Positions 19,074 to 29,234 are shown, counted from the stretch's first letter. The stretch: 54,347 nt of DNA from Clostridium sp. (GCF_016650035.1 NZ_JAENWM010000015.1:1-54347), one strand, 5' to 3'. Notes: generated by a model not told the origin, from the letters alone. Numbers and translations are program-made.

Positions 19074-20432
19074 TTATATTCTCCAATACACAAAGCCGAA
19101 TTTTAGTGCTTCTTCTCTATCAATAGCTGCTTTTACATCTATACACACCGGAGAATCATTCATTTTTTTCGCCATGCCGTAAACATCACTAAAATCTATA
19201 CCCTGCTGTTTTGTAATGATTAATACTGCATCAGCTCCATTTAACGCATCATTTTGAGTTGACTTCTTAAACTTATACTCCTCTTGTACCATAGGATCAA
19301 ATGCACTTATATTAGCCCCTCTCTCTATAAGCAACTTACATATATCCACGCTAGGGCTATTCCTATCATCGTTAGAATAATCTTTCATAGCAATCCCTAG
19401 CACTGCTACTTTAGAGCCTTTAAGTTTTTTACCTACTTGCTTTAGTAGTTCTTCTGTTTTATCAACTATAAACTCTGGCACTCGCGCATTTTTATCCCTA
19501 GCAAGTTTCAATAAACCCATATTTAATCCAAATTCTTCAGCCTTTGGCGCTAGATAATGATAAGCATTAGGAATACAGTACCCTCCTACGCCTGCCCCAG
19601 GGGTTAATAAATTCACCCTCTTATGAGTATTGGAGAGTTTAATTACTTCATTTATATCTATACCTAAAGCCTCCGTAAATCTAGCAAATTCTTGTGACAT
19701 AGCTATATTAACGTCTCTTTGAATATTTTCAAAAACTTTTGCAGTTTCAACTTCTTTGATACCACTTGCTGCAATTACTTCAGCCATGCAAACTACGCCG
19801 AGTAGATCTATAGCCCTATATAAACTAGCCTTATTTACCCCTCCAACTAATGTAACCATATTTGCAAACTCTTCAAATGCATTTCCTTCAGCTATACGCT
19901 CTGACGCATAGGCTAGATAGAAATCTATGCCCGCTTTCATACCCGATTCACTCTCAAGTATAGGTAACACAAAGTCTTCAGTAGTTCCCGGAATAACTGT
20001 ACTTCTTATAATAACTAAATCATCTTTTTTTATATTTCTTCCTATATTTCTGCATGCATACTCCAAATAGTCCATTATAAAGTCACCGTTTTTAATAGGT
20101 ATTCCCACAGTTACTATAATATTGTTACAACCTCTAACTGCTTTTCCTGCATCTGTAGTAGCTAAGTATCTTCTTTCCTTTAGCTTACTTTGTAATATTT
20201 CCACTATAGTTATGCCATGGAATTTTTCAAGATGATGTGTTATACCTTTATTTATATTTTCAACGAGTACATCATCTACATCTACCCCCACAACCGAACA
20301 GCCCCTTAAGGCAAAACTTAAAGCAAGTGGCAGTCCTACAAATCCTTGACCAAATATACATACTTTTGTATTGATTTCATTAAGCGTTTTACTTTCATTT
20401 AAATCTCTTAAAGCATATAATCTATCTTCCAT
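19074..20432 (-). CDS. Nucleotide-sugar 6-dehydrogenase (UDP-uronate synthesis)
   Basis: This 452-residue dehydrogenase of the UDP-glucose / UDP-N-acetylmannosamine family should oxidise a UDP-hexose or UDP-HexNAc to the uronic acid using two NAD+. It has the Rossmann motif GQGFVGLPLALSFALRG near residue 28, an ERIAEGNAFEEF segment and the catalytic cysteine in GAGVGGYCIPNAYHY. The pattern is closer to WecC/WbpA-type HexNAc dehydrogenases than to Ugd, but specificity is not certain. It is the second gene of the operon and is the source of the uronic acid predicted for the polymer. A GGGAG ribosome site precedes the ATG. Confidence 0.88.
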   Translation of the reverse strand: MEDRLYALRDLNESKTLNEINTKVCIFGQGFVGLPLALSFALRGCSVVGVDVDDVLVENINKGITHHLEKFHGITIVEILQSKLKERRYLATTDAGKAVRGCNNIIVTVGIPIKNGDFIMDYLEYACRNIGRNIKKDDLVIIRSTVIPGTTEDFVLPILESESGMKAGIDFYLAYASERIAEGNAFEEFANMVTLVGGVNKASLYRAIDLLGVVCMAEVIAASGIKEVETAKVFENIQRDVNIAMSQEFARFTEALGIDINEVIKLSNTHKRVNLLTPGAGVGGYCIPNAYHYLAPKAEEFGLNMGLLKLARDKNARVPEFIVDKTEELLKQVGKKLKGSKVAVLGIAMKDYSNDDRNSPSVDICKLLIERGANISAFDPMVQEEYKFKKSTQNDALNGADAVLIITKQQGIDFSDVYGMAKKMNDSPVCIDVKAAIDREEALKFGFVYWRI

Positions 20433-20467
20433 AATATTTTTCTCCCTATTTTAGTACTCTAAATTTT

Positions 20468-21133
20468 CTATTTAGCTCCAACCTTTTTATACACAACCCA
20501 CACAGTCTTTGCAATAATCACCATGTCCCCTAAAAAATTTCTTGTATCTATATAATCCATATCAAATTTAACTCTTTCCTCATAGGTCGTATTGCTCCTA
20601 CCGTTAACTTGCCAATTCCCTGTAAGACCTGGCTTAATAGTTAATAACTTATCTCCATAGACCCCATACTTTTCTAGTTCCTTCACAACTATTGGCCTTG
20701 GCCCCACAACACTCATTTCGCCCTTAATAATATTAATTAACTGTGGTAGCTCATCCAAACTTGATTGCCTCAGAAATTTACCCACTTTTGTTATTCTAGG
20801 GTCATCTTCAAATTTAAAATTCTCTTCAAATTCCATTTTCTTTTCTTCAGGCATATTATTTAGTATTTGCTGCGCATTAACCACCATAGTTCTGAATTTA
20901 TAAACTTTTATTATCTTCCCGTCTCTTCCTAAGCGTTCATGCTTAAAAAAAATGCTGCCTGGAGAGTCTAATTTAACTAATACAGCTATTACTAAATAAA
21001 GAGGTGAAATCACTATAACCGCAATTATAGAAGCTATTACATCAAAGCATCTTTTTAAAATTCCATACATACGTTTTGTTTGTTTCTTGATTTCTAACCC
21101 TTCTATATCCATTGAATTTTTTACACTATTCAT
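20468..21133 (-). CDS. Initiating undecaprenyl-phosphate sugar phosphotransferase
   Basis: This 221-residue protein is a monotopic phosphoglycosyl transferase of the PglC/WcaJ-C superfamily. It has one re-entrant helix (CFDVIASIIAVIVISPLYL, about 29-50), KHERLGRDGKIIKVYKFRTM, the conserved DELPQLINIIKGEMSVVGPRP and KPGLTGNWQVNGRS. It starts repeat-unit synthesis by loading a sugar-1-phosphate on undecaprenyl phosphate. It is the first gene of the EPS operon, with AGGAGAG 5 bases before its ATG. It lacks the large N-terminal membrane domain of WcaJ. Confidence 0.92.
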   Translation of the reverse strand: MNSVKNSMDIEGLEIKKQTKRMYGILKRCFDVIASIIAVIVISPLYLVIAVLVKLDSPGSIFFKHERLGRDGKIIKVYKFRTMVVNAQQILNNMPEEKKMEFEENFKFEDDPRITKVGKFLRQSSLDELPQLINIIKGEMSVVGPRPIVVKELEKYGVYGDKLLTIKPGLTGNWQVNGRSNTTYEERVKFDMDYIDTRNFLGDMVIIAKTVWVVYKKVGAK

Positions 21134-21454
21134 TAAACTCTCCTTTACGGTTCGAATGAATGATACCTATTAACGTAAAAATGCCCAAATACAGGATATA
21201 TTTCAACGTTTCCCATTGAGCATTGCTAATTGTTATTGTGTAATTATAATTAATTGTTTGTATCTTATCCTATGGCATGTTCTCAACAATGGTTACTTCT
21301 ATTTTGACGCACAAAAAAACATCCAATCCTTTTATTTAAGAAATAAGGAGGTAACAAAAGCGGAGAAAACTTTATGTTACATAAAATCAAATAATAAAAA
21401 AATGCTGTTATAAAATACTTTATCAGTCCTTGTAGATGAGTTCACAGTTATAAC
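21134..21454 (-). promoter_or_regulatory. Long leader region upstream of the EPS operon
   Basis: About 320 bases separate the galE pseudogene from the first EPS gene. The region must hold the EPS promoter, but no strong -35/-10 pair stands out; TTGAGA followed after 18 bases by TACAAA near 21250-21285 is the best weak match. The 65-codon plus-strand ORF here has no recognisable content and is not annotated. The left part carries the relic of the OpuF terminator described in the findings. I see no known riboswitch. Confidence 0.4.
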
Positions 21455-22308
<854 letters not shown>

Positions 22309-22507
22309 TTAATTACCCCTTTCATATACATTCAAAATATAGTCGCCCATTTTAATTTCTCTCTCTATAAGTATTCACTTTTATTTATAACGTTACAATA
22401 TATGAATTTTTAAATCTTCTTACATAATAATAATTATTATTAAATAACTAGATTTCTAATAATGCTCATCTTACTACATAAATTAATATGCTAGTCTAAT
22501 TACAGGC

Positions 22508-22543
22508 GAAAAAAAAGAACCATGATTTAAAAATCACGGTTCT
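22508..22543 (-). terminator. Rho-independent terminator of the rbs-deoC operon
   Basis: Minus-strand transcripts leaving deoC meet the hairpin AGAACCGTGATT / AATCATGGTTCT, one wobble pair included, followed by an uninterrupted run of about nine U. It is a textbook intrinsic terminator. The rest of the 270 bases up to galE shows nothing else beyond AT-rich sequence. Confidence 0.9.
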
Positions 22544-22578
22544 CTTATACTTTTATTAGAAACAACACAGTAGTATAT

Positions 22579-23220
22579 CTACTCAGTAACTATTTTTATT
22601 GATGCACTAGCACCAATTCTTGATGCTCCTGCATTGATCATTTTAAGTGCATCAGCCTTTGTTCTAATTCCGCCTGAGGCCTTAACGCCAATATCTTTTC
22701 CTACTATTTTCCTCATCAGTTCTACATCATCGCTTGTTGCTCCGCCTGTTGAAAAACCAGTTGATGTTTTAACAAAGTCTGCCCCTGCCTCAACAGAAAG
22801 TTCACAAGCTTTAACCTTTTCATCATTTGTTAGAATACAGGTTTCAAGAATAACTTTTACTATTGCAGAACCAGATGCATCAACAACAGCTTTAATGTCC
22901 TTAAATACAAAATCAAAGTTTTTTTCTTTTAATGCGCCAACATTGATAACCATATCAACTTCTTGTGCACCATTTTCAACAGCTGATTTCGCTTCGTATG
23001 CCTTTGCTTCTGTGGCCATTGCTCCTAAAGGAAAACCAACAACAACACAAACTTTAACATCTGAACCTTTAAGCTCCTTACTTACTACTTTTGTAAAACA
23101 TGTATTAATACAAACAGATGCAAAATTATAATCTTTAGCTTCTTCGCAAAGCCTTATAACTTCACTTGTTGTTGCATCTGCTTTAAGTATTGTGTGGTCA
23201 ATGTACTTATTTAAAATCAT
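22579..23220 (-). CDS. deoC: Deoxyribose-phosphate aldolase
   Basis: This 213-residue class I aldolase cleaves 2-deoxyribose-5-phosphate to acetaldehyde and glyceraldehyde-3-phosphate in the cytoplasm. It has the N-terminal YIDHTIL segment, the Schiff-base lysine in [13 protein letters not shown] and the second lysine in VKASGGIRT. Length is normal for the family. The start at 23220 is preceded by AAAGGGG at good spacing; the frame extends 10 codons further without a better site. It is the last gene of the ribose operon, 41 bases after rbsB, which implies that deoxyribose is one of the imported sugars. Confidence 0.95.
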   Translation of the reverse strand: MILNKYIDHTILKADATTSEVIRLCEEAKDYNFASVCINTCFTKVVSKELKGSDVKVCVVVGFPLGAMATEAKAYEAKSAVENGAQEVDMVINVGALKEKNFDFVFKDIKAVVDASGSAIVKVILETCILTNDEKVKACELSVEAGADFVKTSTGFSTGGATSDDVELMRKIVGKDIGVKASGGIRTKADALKMINAGASRIGASASIKIVTE

Positions 23221-23261
23221 AAAATACCCCTTTCTGTTTATATCTAGCAAAATTCAGTTTA

Positions 23262-24227
23262 TTAGTCCCTAGTTTTTAAAGTATCAACATTCTCTTTAGT
23301 TACTAACTGGTTATCAAGTTGAATTACTTCTTCAACTGTTTTTTTATTAAGAACGTCTAGAGCAATTATAAGCCCCTCTTTTCCCAAGAAGAATGGAGGT
23401 TCAGCAATTGTTGCTTCTAGCTCACCAGATTTTATTTTCTCAATTGCAGGGTCGATAGCATCACAACTAATAACAGTGATTTCATCTAATCTACCAGCAG
23501 CTGATATAGCCTCAATTACCCCAAGTCCCATTTCATCGTTTGCAGCATATACTGCATCAATTTTTGGGTTAGCTTGTAAAATATTTTCCATTACTGACAT
23601 TGCCTTTGCTCTATCAAAGTCAGCAGCTTGCGTTGCTACCTTTTTAAGGTTTGAAGCAGTCGCAATTGTGTCATTGAAACCTTTTGATCTTTCTTGTGCT
23701 ACATTTGTACCCATAATACCTTGAATTTCAACTACATTAACTTCTTTGTTTTCCTTAAAAGTATCAATCAAATAGTTTCCAGCAATTGTACCAGACTTAA
23801 TTGCATTGTATCCAATATGAGAGGCAACCTCTCCACCGTTAGCTTTACGATCCATTGTAATTACCGGAATGCCTGCATCATTACACTCTTCTATTGCAGC
23901 AACAATTGCATCTGAATCAGTGGGATCGATAATGATTGCATCTACCCCTTTTTGCAATAAATTTTCTACATCAGCAACCTGCGTTGCAGAATTGTTTTGG
24001 GCATCAGTTACAATTAATGTTACTCCATTATCGTCTGCTGCCTTTTGTACTCCATCCTTTACGTCAACAAAGAATGGATTACTTTGCGTATTCATCGATA
24101 GCCCAATTACAATTTTATCTGTGCTCTTTTCGCTTTCTGTATTTTCTTTTGCACCGCACCCTGTAAATGCTGTTGCTGTTAATGCCAGGCACATAACTAA
24201 AGTAAGGTTTTTAAAAGTCTTTTTCAT
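23262..24227 (-). CDS. rbsB: Ribose-type ABC transporter substrate-binding lipoprotein
   Basis: This 321-residue periplasmic-binding-protein family 1 lipoprotein has a signal peptide ending in a lipobox (TAFTGC, Cys24). After processing it would be tethered outside the membrane and feed sugar to RbsC. The sequence IVIGLSMNTQSNPFFVDVKDG is typical of RbsB. GGAGG precedes the ATG. It lies 67 bases after rbsC, a gap filled by three tandem hairpins that could adjust its expression relative to the membrane components. Confidence 0.93.
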   Translation of the reverse strand: MKKTFKNLTLVMCLALTATAFTGCGAKENTESEKSTDKIVIGLSMNTQSNPFFVDVKDGVQKAADDNGVTLIVTDAQNNSATQVADVENLLQKGVDAIIIDPTDSDAIVAAIEECNDAGIPVITMDRKANGGEVASHIGYNAIKSGTIAGNYLIDTFKENKEVNVVEIQGIMGTNVAQERSKGFNDTIATASNLKKVATQAADFDRAKAMSVMENILQANPKIDAVYAANDEMGLGVIEAISAAGRLDEITVISCDAIDPAIEKIKSGELEATIAEPPFFLGKEGLIIALDVLNKKTVEEVIQLDNQLVTKENVDTLKTRD

Positions 24228-24258
24228 TTTTATATTCCTCCTAAAATTTTATTTACTA

Positions 24259-24313
24259 CTCATCTTTAGATGAGGCACTCACCTTTAGATGAGGCTACTC
24301 ACCTTTTGATGAG
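24259..24313 (-). repeat. Three tandem hairpin repeats at the rbsC-rbsB junction
   Basis: The 16-base unit CTCATCAAAAGGTGAG (minus strand) occurs three times at 19-20 base spacing: 24298-24313, 24278-24293 and 24259-24274. Each copy is an inverted repeat that can form a small stem. The first copy is the actual 3' end of rbsC (codons for SSKGE, then TAG); the other two look like duplications of it. Variation between copies (GGTGAG/GATGAG) preserves pairing through G-U. Confidence 0.85.
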
Positions 24314-25263
24314 ATTAGTTTAAATTTTTTATCTATAACTATAGCTACTAGAATAACTACACCTTTTACTATTCCAGAAACAAATGGGTTTACATTCATA
24401 AGTGTCAATATATTTGATAACATACCAAGTATTAATGCACCAACAACGGTTGGTAAAATAAACCCTTGCCCGCCTGATAAGCTTGTACCTCCGAGTATTA
24501 CAGCAGCAATCGCATCAAGCTCATACCCTTTACCCGCCGCAGGACCTGCTGAACCAAGTCTTGCAGTCAGTATAATTCCTGCTATACCACAAAGCAATCC
24601 AGTTATAGCATATACAGATGCTTCATTTAACTTAATATTTATTCCGGAAAGTCTTGTTGCCTCTTTGTTTCCGCCAATAGCATAAACATTTCTTCCGAAA
24701 CTAGTATGTGAAAGTACGAAGAAAGCGATTACATAAATTACAATTAGTATTATGATAGGTAATGGTATTCCCAAAATTTCACCCTTACCAATGAATTTAT
24801 AAGCTTCATTTTTAATTGCAATCGGAGCCCCTTTTGTAAATAGCAAAGTTGAACCGGATAGTAATGTCATTGTAGCGAGAGTTACAATAAATGGTGGCAA
24901 ATCATAATGTGTAATAAAAAACGCATTTATAAGTCCACATATTAGTCCCACTATAAGCCCTGTTGCTATCGCTAGTAGCAATGATCCCGTTGAGCTAAGA
25001 ACTGCTGCTGATAACGCACCTGAAAGTCCAAGTATCGCACCAACTGAAAGATCAATTCCACCTGTCAAAATAACAAAAGTCATTCCACAAGCAAGAATAG
25101 CTGACATTGAAACCTGTCTAGTTACATTTGTTAAATTACTAAAGGTTAAAAACCTTGGTGCCATAAACGAAGCAGCAATAGTTATTATTAATAATATTAG
25201 TAATGCTCTATATTGCGTGAAATCTATAGATTTAATTTTTTTTGCTATATTTGGTTTATTCAT
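24295..25263 (-). CDS. rbsC: Ribose-type ABC transporter permease
   Basis: This 322-residue membrane protein has about 8-10 helices. It shows family marks such as MTFVILTGGIDLSVGAI and LDAIAAVILGGTSLSGG. It forms the channel energised by RbsA. Its start overlaps the rbsA stop by 8 bases. The last codons belong to the triplicated hairpin unit described separately. Confidence 0.95.
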   Translation of the reverse strand: MNKPNIAKKIKSIDFTQYRALLILLIITIAASFMAPRFLTFSNLTNVTRQVSMSAILACGMTFVILTGGIDLSVGAILGLSGALSAAVLSSTGSLLLAIATGLIVGLICGLINAFFITHYDLPPFIVTLATMTLLSGSTLLFTKGAPIAIKNEAYKFIGKGEILGIPLPIIILIVIYVIAFFVLSHTSFGRNVYAIGGNKEATRLSGINIKLNEASVYAITGLLCGIAGIILTARLGSAGPAAGKGYELDAIAAVILGGTSLSGGQGFILPTVVGALILGMLSNILTLMNVNPFVSGIVKGVVILVAIVIDKKFKLISSKGE

Positions 25264-26752
25264 TTGTCACACCTCCAGATGCATGTGTAAGTACCAATTC
25301 TTGCGACGCATCTTTTTTCATTACTTCTTTTACTATTTTGCCTTCTCGCATTATTAGTATCCTATCAGCCATTCCAATTACTTCTGGCAAATCAGTTGAT
25401 ATGAGAATTATACTTTTACCTTTTTTAGTGAGCTTATTCATAATTTGATATATTTCGGTTTTTGCACCAACATCAACCCCACGTGTTGGCTCATCTAAAA
25501 AAAGAACTTCTGGACTAGTTCTAAGTATTTTGCTGAGTACAACTTTTTGCTGATTTCCGCCACTTAACTTTCCTACAATCTGGTTCTGAGAGCTGATTTT
25601 AATTCTCATTGCATCTACAGATTCATTAACTATATTTTTTTCCATACTGTTATTAATTACTCCAAACCGCGTAATCTTCTTGATTGACGCTAGCGAAATA
25701 TTTTCTTTGATGCTTCTCACTAACACTAACCCCTCATTCTTCCTGTCATCTGGCACCAGACCAATCCCTGCTTTAATAGAATTTAGTGGACTAGGTTTCT
25801 TTATTCTTTTTTCGTTTATTATAATATCACCAGATATTTTTTTTATTGCACCATATATAATTTTTGAAAGTTCAATATTTCCAGAACCCATTAAGCCATA
25901 AATCGCTAAAATTTCCGATTTGTTAAGTATGAAACTAACATCGTTAACATCTTGTCCTGTAATCCCTTTCACCTCAAAAATCTTATCTTCTTTTACTTCA
26001 TCTCTTTGAGGATAAAGGTTTTGTATGTTTTGGCCGACCATTAAAGAAACAATTTCATCATAGTCTGTATTTTTTGTTTCAAGTGTCTTAACATGCTTCC
26101 CATCACGAAATACTGTAATACTGTCAGAAATACTAAATATTTCATCCATTCTATGCGATATATATATTATAGAAATTGATTTAGCAACTAATCCCCTAAT
26201 GATTTTAAAAAGAGTGTCAATTTCCTCATTGGTCAAAGCTGCAGTAGGCTCGTCCATAATAATAACCTTTGAATTGAATGAAAGACACTTTGCAATTTCT
26301 ACCATTTGCTTTTGAGCAACTGACAGTTTAGCAATTTTAGTTTTTGGACTTATTTTAAGGCCGAGAGTATCTAGGAGTTTTTGAGTATCTTTAAATAATT
26401 TTACCCAATCTACCATTCCCATTTTAATTGGGAGTTTTCCTAAAAATATGTTTTCAGCAACAGTTAACTGAGGTACCAGATTTAATTCTTGATATATCAT
26501 TGATATGCCAAGATTTTGGGCATCTTTTATGGAATTATACTCCACCTTATTGCCCTCGAAAATAATTTGGCCAGAAGTTGCGTTTTGTGCTCCTGATATT
26601 ATTTTCATAAGAGTAGATTTTCCTGCTCCATTTTCCCCGCATAGTGCATGTATCTCACCTTTTTTAATTTCTAAGTGTACATTATTTAGTGCGGTCACAC
26701 CGGAAAACTTTTTTACAACATCCCTAAGCTCTAAAATATAGTTGTTATTCAT
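25256..26752 (-). CDS. rbsA: Ribose-type ABC transporter ATPase (two ABC domains)
   Basis: This 498-residue protein contains two tandem nucleotide-binding domains. The first has GENGAGKSTLMK and the signature LSVAQKQMVEIAKCL; the second has a degenerate P-loop (GLMGSGNIELSK) and LSGGNQQKVVLSKIL. This asymmetry is normal for RbsA/MglA. It powers import through RbsC. It starts 12 bases after rbsD. Confidence 0.95.
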   Translation of the reverse strand: MNNNYILELRDVVKKFSGVTALNNVHLEIKKGEIHALCGENGAGKSTLMKIISGAQNATSGQIIFEGNKVEYNSIKDAQNLGISMIYQELNLVPQLTVAENIFLGKLPIKMGMVDWVKLFKDTQKLLDTLGLKISPKTKIAKLSVAQKQMVEIAKCLSFNSKVIIMDEPTAALTNEEIDTLFKIIRGLVAKSISIIYISHRMDEIFSISDSITVFRDGKHVKTLETKNTDYDEIVSLMVGQNIQNLYPQRDEVKEDKIFEVKGITGQDVNDVSFILNKSEILAIYGLMGSGNIELSKIIYGAIKKISGDIIINEKRIKKPSPLNSIKAGIGLVPDDRKNEGLVLVRSIKENISLASIKKITRFGVINNSMEKNIVNESVDAMRIKISSQNQIVGKLSGGNQQKVVLSKILRTSPEVLFLDEPTRGVDVGAKTEIYQIMNKLTKKGKSIILISTDLPEVIGMADRILIMREGKIVKEVMKKDASQELVLTHASGGVTNE

Positions 26753-26764
26753 ATAATCATCCCC

Positions 26765-27163
26765 TCAATAAGCACATCCAGCAACAAGTATTATACTTGG
26801 ATATGGGGTAAATTCGCCAGTTCTTATTATTGCTCTTGCACTTTTTGTTTGTTCTTTAAGCTGAATATGAGGAACATATTCGATAGGTATATTCTTTGGG
26901 AGCATCCTAAGGATTTGTTCATGGATTTCCGGACTTACAAGTTTTATCTCATCTGCAAGTATGGCTTTTTCAACTACAATATGCACCAAAACTTCAGCAA
27001 GAACATCAAGATATGCAGGCTCATTTGGTTTCCATGCAAGGTCTATTCTCTCAACATTCATAGGCATTGGAAGTCCCGCATCACTTACAACGATAGTTTC
27101 CATATGGCCTGTTTCAGCAAAAACTCTTGCCATTTGAGGATTCAAAATTCCACCCTTTAACAT
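26765..27163 (-). CDS. rbsD: D-ribose pyranase
   Basis: This 132-residue mutarotase interconverts pyranose and furanose forms so that the kinase receives its substrate. It has the catalytic His in ETGHMETIVVSDAGLPMP and the C-terminal TGEFTPYPSIILVAGC. Its start overlaps the rbsK stop by one base. Confidence 0.95.
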   Translation of the reverse strand: MLKGGILNPQMARVFAETGHMETIVVSDAGLPMPMNVERIDLAWKPNEPAYLDVLAEVLVHIVVEKAILADEIKLVSPEIHEQILRMLPKNIPIEYVPHIQLKEQTKSARAIIRTGEFTPYPSIILVAGCAY

Positions 27164-28104
27164 TAGATATCACTCCTTTTCTGTAAATTTTCTTCAATAA
27201 ATTTATCTACTTCTTCTCTCGTTGGCATAGCAACAGATGTTCCTAGTTTTGTTACTGCAAGATTTGCAACAACATTTCCAAACCTGCAAGCTTCAAAAAT
27301 ATCCTTACCCTCTGCTAATGCTGTTACAAATCCACCATTAAATGCATCTCCCGCTCCTGTTGTATCTACAACGTTTACATTGTAGTTCTTAAAAAGTTCC
27401 TGTTTTTGCTTTGTAACTGCTAAAACTCCATTTTTGCCTAATGTAATAACAACCTCTTTTACTCCCTTATCTAAGAAAAACTTGGCAGCTTTATGAGCAT
27501 CAGAAGTATTGGATATTTTAATGCCTGTTAATATTTCTGCCTCTACTTCATTTGGTGTTATAATATCTATCTTTTTCAAAAGTTCATCTTTTATAGGTTG
27601 AATTGGAGCGGGATTTAGAATCACTTTTACACCATTTTTATATGCTATATCAATTACCTTTTCAACTGCATCCATGTTTGTTTCAAGTTGAGTAAGAAGA
27701 ATCTCAGAAGACTTTACTATAGGTTCAATTTTTGATATATCTTCATCATTAAATGTATCACATGCACCCGCCGCAACCATAATAGCATTTTCACTTGTAT
27801 TTTCATCTACCATAATTAGAGCTATTCCGGTTGGAGCTTCATCTGTTCTAAAAACAAACTCTGTTGACATATTTTGTTCATTTAACATATCCAGTGCAAC
27901 ATTAGCAAAAGCATCATTACCCAGCTTAGTCACCATTGTTACTTTTCCACCTGATTTATGTGCTGCGATTCCTTGGTTAAAGCCTTTTCCACCAGGTCCC
28001 ATTTTAAACATTTGACTTTTCACTGTTTCACCTGGTACCGGAAGATGTGGAGCTCTTGACATTAAATCCACAACAAAACTTCCAAAAACTATAATGTTAT
28101 TCAT
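27163..28104 (-). CDS. rbsK: Ribokinase-family sugar kinase
   Basis: This 313-residue PfkB-family kinase has the GGKGFNQGIAAHKSGG loop near residue 40 and the catalytic-base motif DTTGAGDAFNGGFV. It phosphorylates ribose at C5; because deoC is in the same operon it may act on 2-deoxyribose as a DeoK-type enzyme. The two cannot be told apart by eye. I chose the ATG at 28104 (AAGGAG 10 bases before). The start lies inside the rbsR 3' end, which suggests coupling. Confidence 0.9.
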   Translation of the reverse strand: MNNIIVFGSFVVDLMSRAPHLPVPGETVKSQMFKMGPGGKGFNQGIAAHKSGGKVTMVTKLGNDAFANVALDMLNEQNMSTEFVFRTDEAPTGIALIMVDENTSENAIMVAAGACDTFNDEDISKIEPIVKSSEILLTQLETNMDAVEKVIDIAYKNGVKVILNPAPIQPIKDELLKKIDIITPNEVEAEILTGIKISNTSDAHKAAKFFLDKGVKEVVITLGKNGVLAVTKQKQELFKNYNVNVVDTTGAGDAFNGGFVTALAEGKDIFEACRFGNVVANLAVTKLGTSVAMPTREEVDKFIEENLQKRSDI

Positions 28105-29143
28105 ATATTTCATGCTCCTTTTTTACAATTAACTTTTCTGAACCTAATAATTTTAGTGTCGGAATAAGTGTAACTGTATCAGTTTGATTTTTAACAATAT
28201 TGTTTGTATTTTTAATTTTTTCAGAAAGATTATCCATTGCAATTCTACCCATCTCTTGAGTTGGACGATAAACATTGGAAATTTTCATCCCTAATATATT
28301 TAGGATTTCTATCTCATCAAAGATTATAAGTGCAATGTCATCCGGAATTTTTAATTGATTTTCATTGATACTTTTTAGTGCTCCCAAACTCATAAGATTG
28401 TTACATGCAAATATAGCAGTTGGTCTTTTTTTGAGACTTAAAATTTCATCTGTCAGTTCATATCCACTTTCCATTCGATAATCTCCATAGAATATTAAAT
28501 TCTCTTTTAGTTCAATGTTATTCATCAAAAAAGCTTTTTTATAACCCCTTAGCCTATCTCGTCCTGGCTTAGAAGATTTAGGACCTGCAATAATTGCTAT
28601 ATCCCTATGTCCCTCATTTATAAGTGCACACGTCGCATCAAATGCTCCTTTTACATTATCAACAAAGACCCCATCAAAGTTTGAGTACTTAACATCTCTA
28701 TCTACAAGATAAATAGGTATTCCAATACTTTCTAAAAGCTTCAAATATTCACCATTAAATTCATTTGTATCAGTTGTTGGAGATATGATAAGTCCTTTTA
28801 TACTCATAGTTTTCAGCTTTTTTAAAATCATTACTTCTTTTTCTTGATTTTCATCCGTGTCGTAAAATGTTGTGTCAAAGTTGTGAATATCAGCCTCTAA
28901 ATTAATACCTTTAATAACTTCTGCGAAGAAAGGATTGGTTATATCAGGAACGATAACTGCAATTGTGTTTTGAGCTATTTTTGCAATTTCATTAGATATA
29001 GAATTTGGAGAAAAATTAAATTCATTGATTACTGCTTGTATTTTGGCTCTTGTTTCTTTTTTTACAGGTGCTGTATTATTTATTACCCGAGAAACAGTTG
29101 CACATGAAACTCCAGCTTTTTTTGCAATCTCAACAATTGTCAT
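28097..29143 (-). CDS. rbsR: LacI-family repressor of the ribose operon
   Basis: This 348-residue regulator has an N-terminal helix-turn-helix (TIVEIAKKAGVSCATVSRVI, residues about 2-21), a hinge helix region (NSISNEIAKIA) and a periplasmic-binding-like sensor domain. It heads the operon, so it should be autoregulated. The ATG at 29143 is preceded by GGAG at 8 bases. Two matching palindromes flank the promoter upstream. The effector is probably the imported pentose or its phosphate; CcpA identity is unlikely given the location. Confidence 0.9.
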   Translation of the reverse strand: MTIVEIAKKAGVSCATVSRVINNTAPVKKETRAKIQAVINEFNFSPNSISNEIAKIAQNTIAVIVPDITNPFFAEVIKGINLEADIHNFDTTFYDTDENQEKEVMILKKLKTMSIKGLIISPTTDTNEFNGEYLKLLESIGIPIYLVDRDVKYSNFDGVFVDNVKGAFDATCALINEGHRDIAIIAGPKSSKPGRDRLRGYKKAFLMNNIELKENLIFYGDYRMESGYELTDEILSLKKRPTAIFACNNLMSLGALKSINENQLKIPDDIALIIFDEIEILNILGMKISNVYRPTQEMGRIAMDNLSEKIKNTNNIVKNQTDTVTLIPTLKLLGSEKLIVKKEHEIYE

Positions 29144-29169
29144 AACGATCACTCCATTGTTAATTTTAT

Positions 29170-29183
29170 GAAAATATTTTCTT
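29170..29183 (-). promoter_or_regulatory. Putative RbsR operator O1 (downstream of the promoter)
   Basis: TGAAAATATTTTCT differs by one base from the perfect palindrome at 29341-29354. It lies in the leader between the predicted start of transcription and the rbsR ATG. It is probably a LacI-family operator; such sites have the TGNAAN...NTTNCA shape. Confidence 0.6.
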
Positions 29184-29207
29184 TACATTTGTTTGTTATT
29201 AACATCA

Positions 29208-29234
29208 TTGTACCATATTGAATTTATATGTCAA
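29208..29234 (-). promoter_or_regulatory. Sigma-A promoter of the rbs operon
   Basis: On the minus strand a consensus TTGACA near 29229-29234 is followed by a near-consensus TACAAT near 29208-29213, with a spacer of 15-16 bases. It is the best promoter match in the window and sits between two putative operators. Confidence 0.7.

Noticed and set aside
21216-21413. 65-codon plus-strand ORF in the EPS leader
   Set aside because: No recognisable domain, atypical composition and overlap with the OpuF terminator relic.
22634-23131. 165-codon plus-strand ORF opposite deoC
   Set aside because: Its frame mirrors the codon use of deoC on the other strand; no domain or ribosome site supports it.
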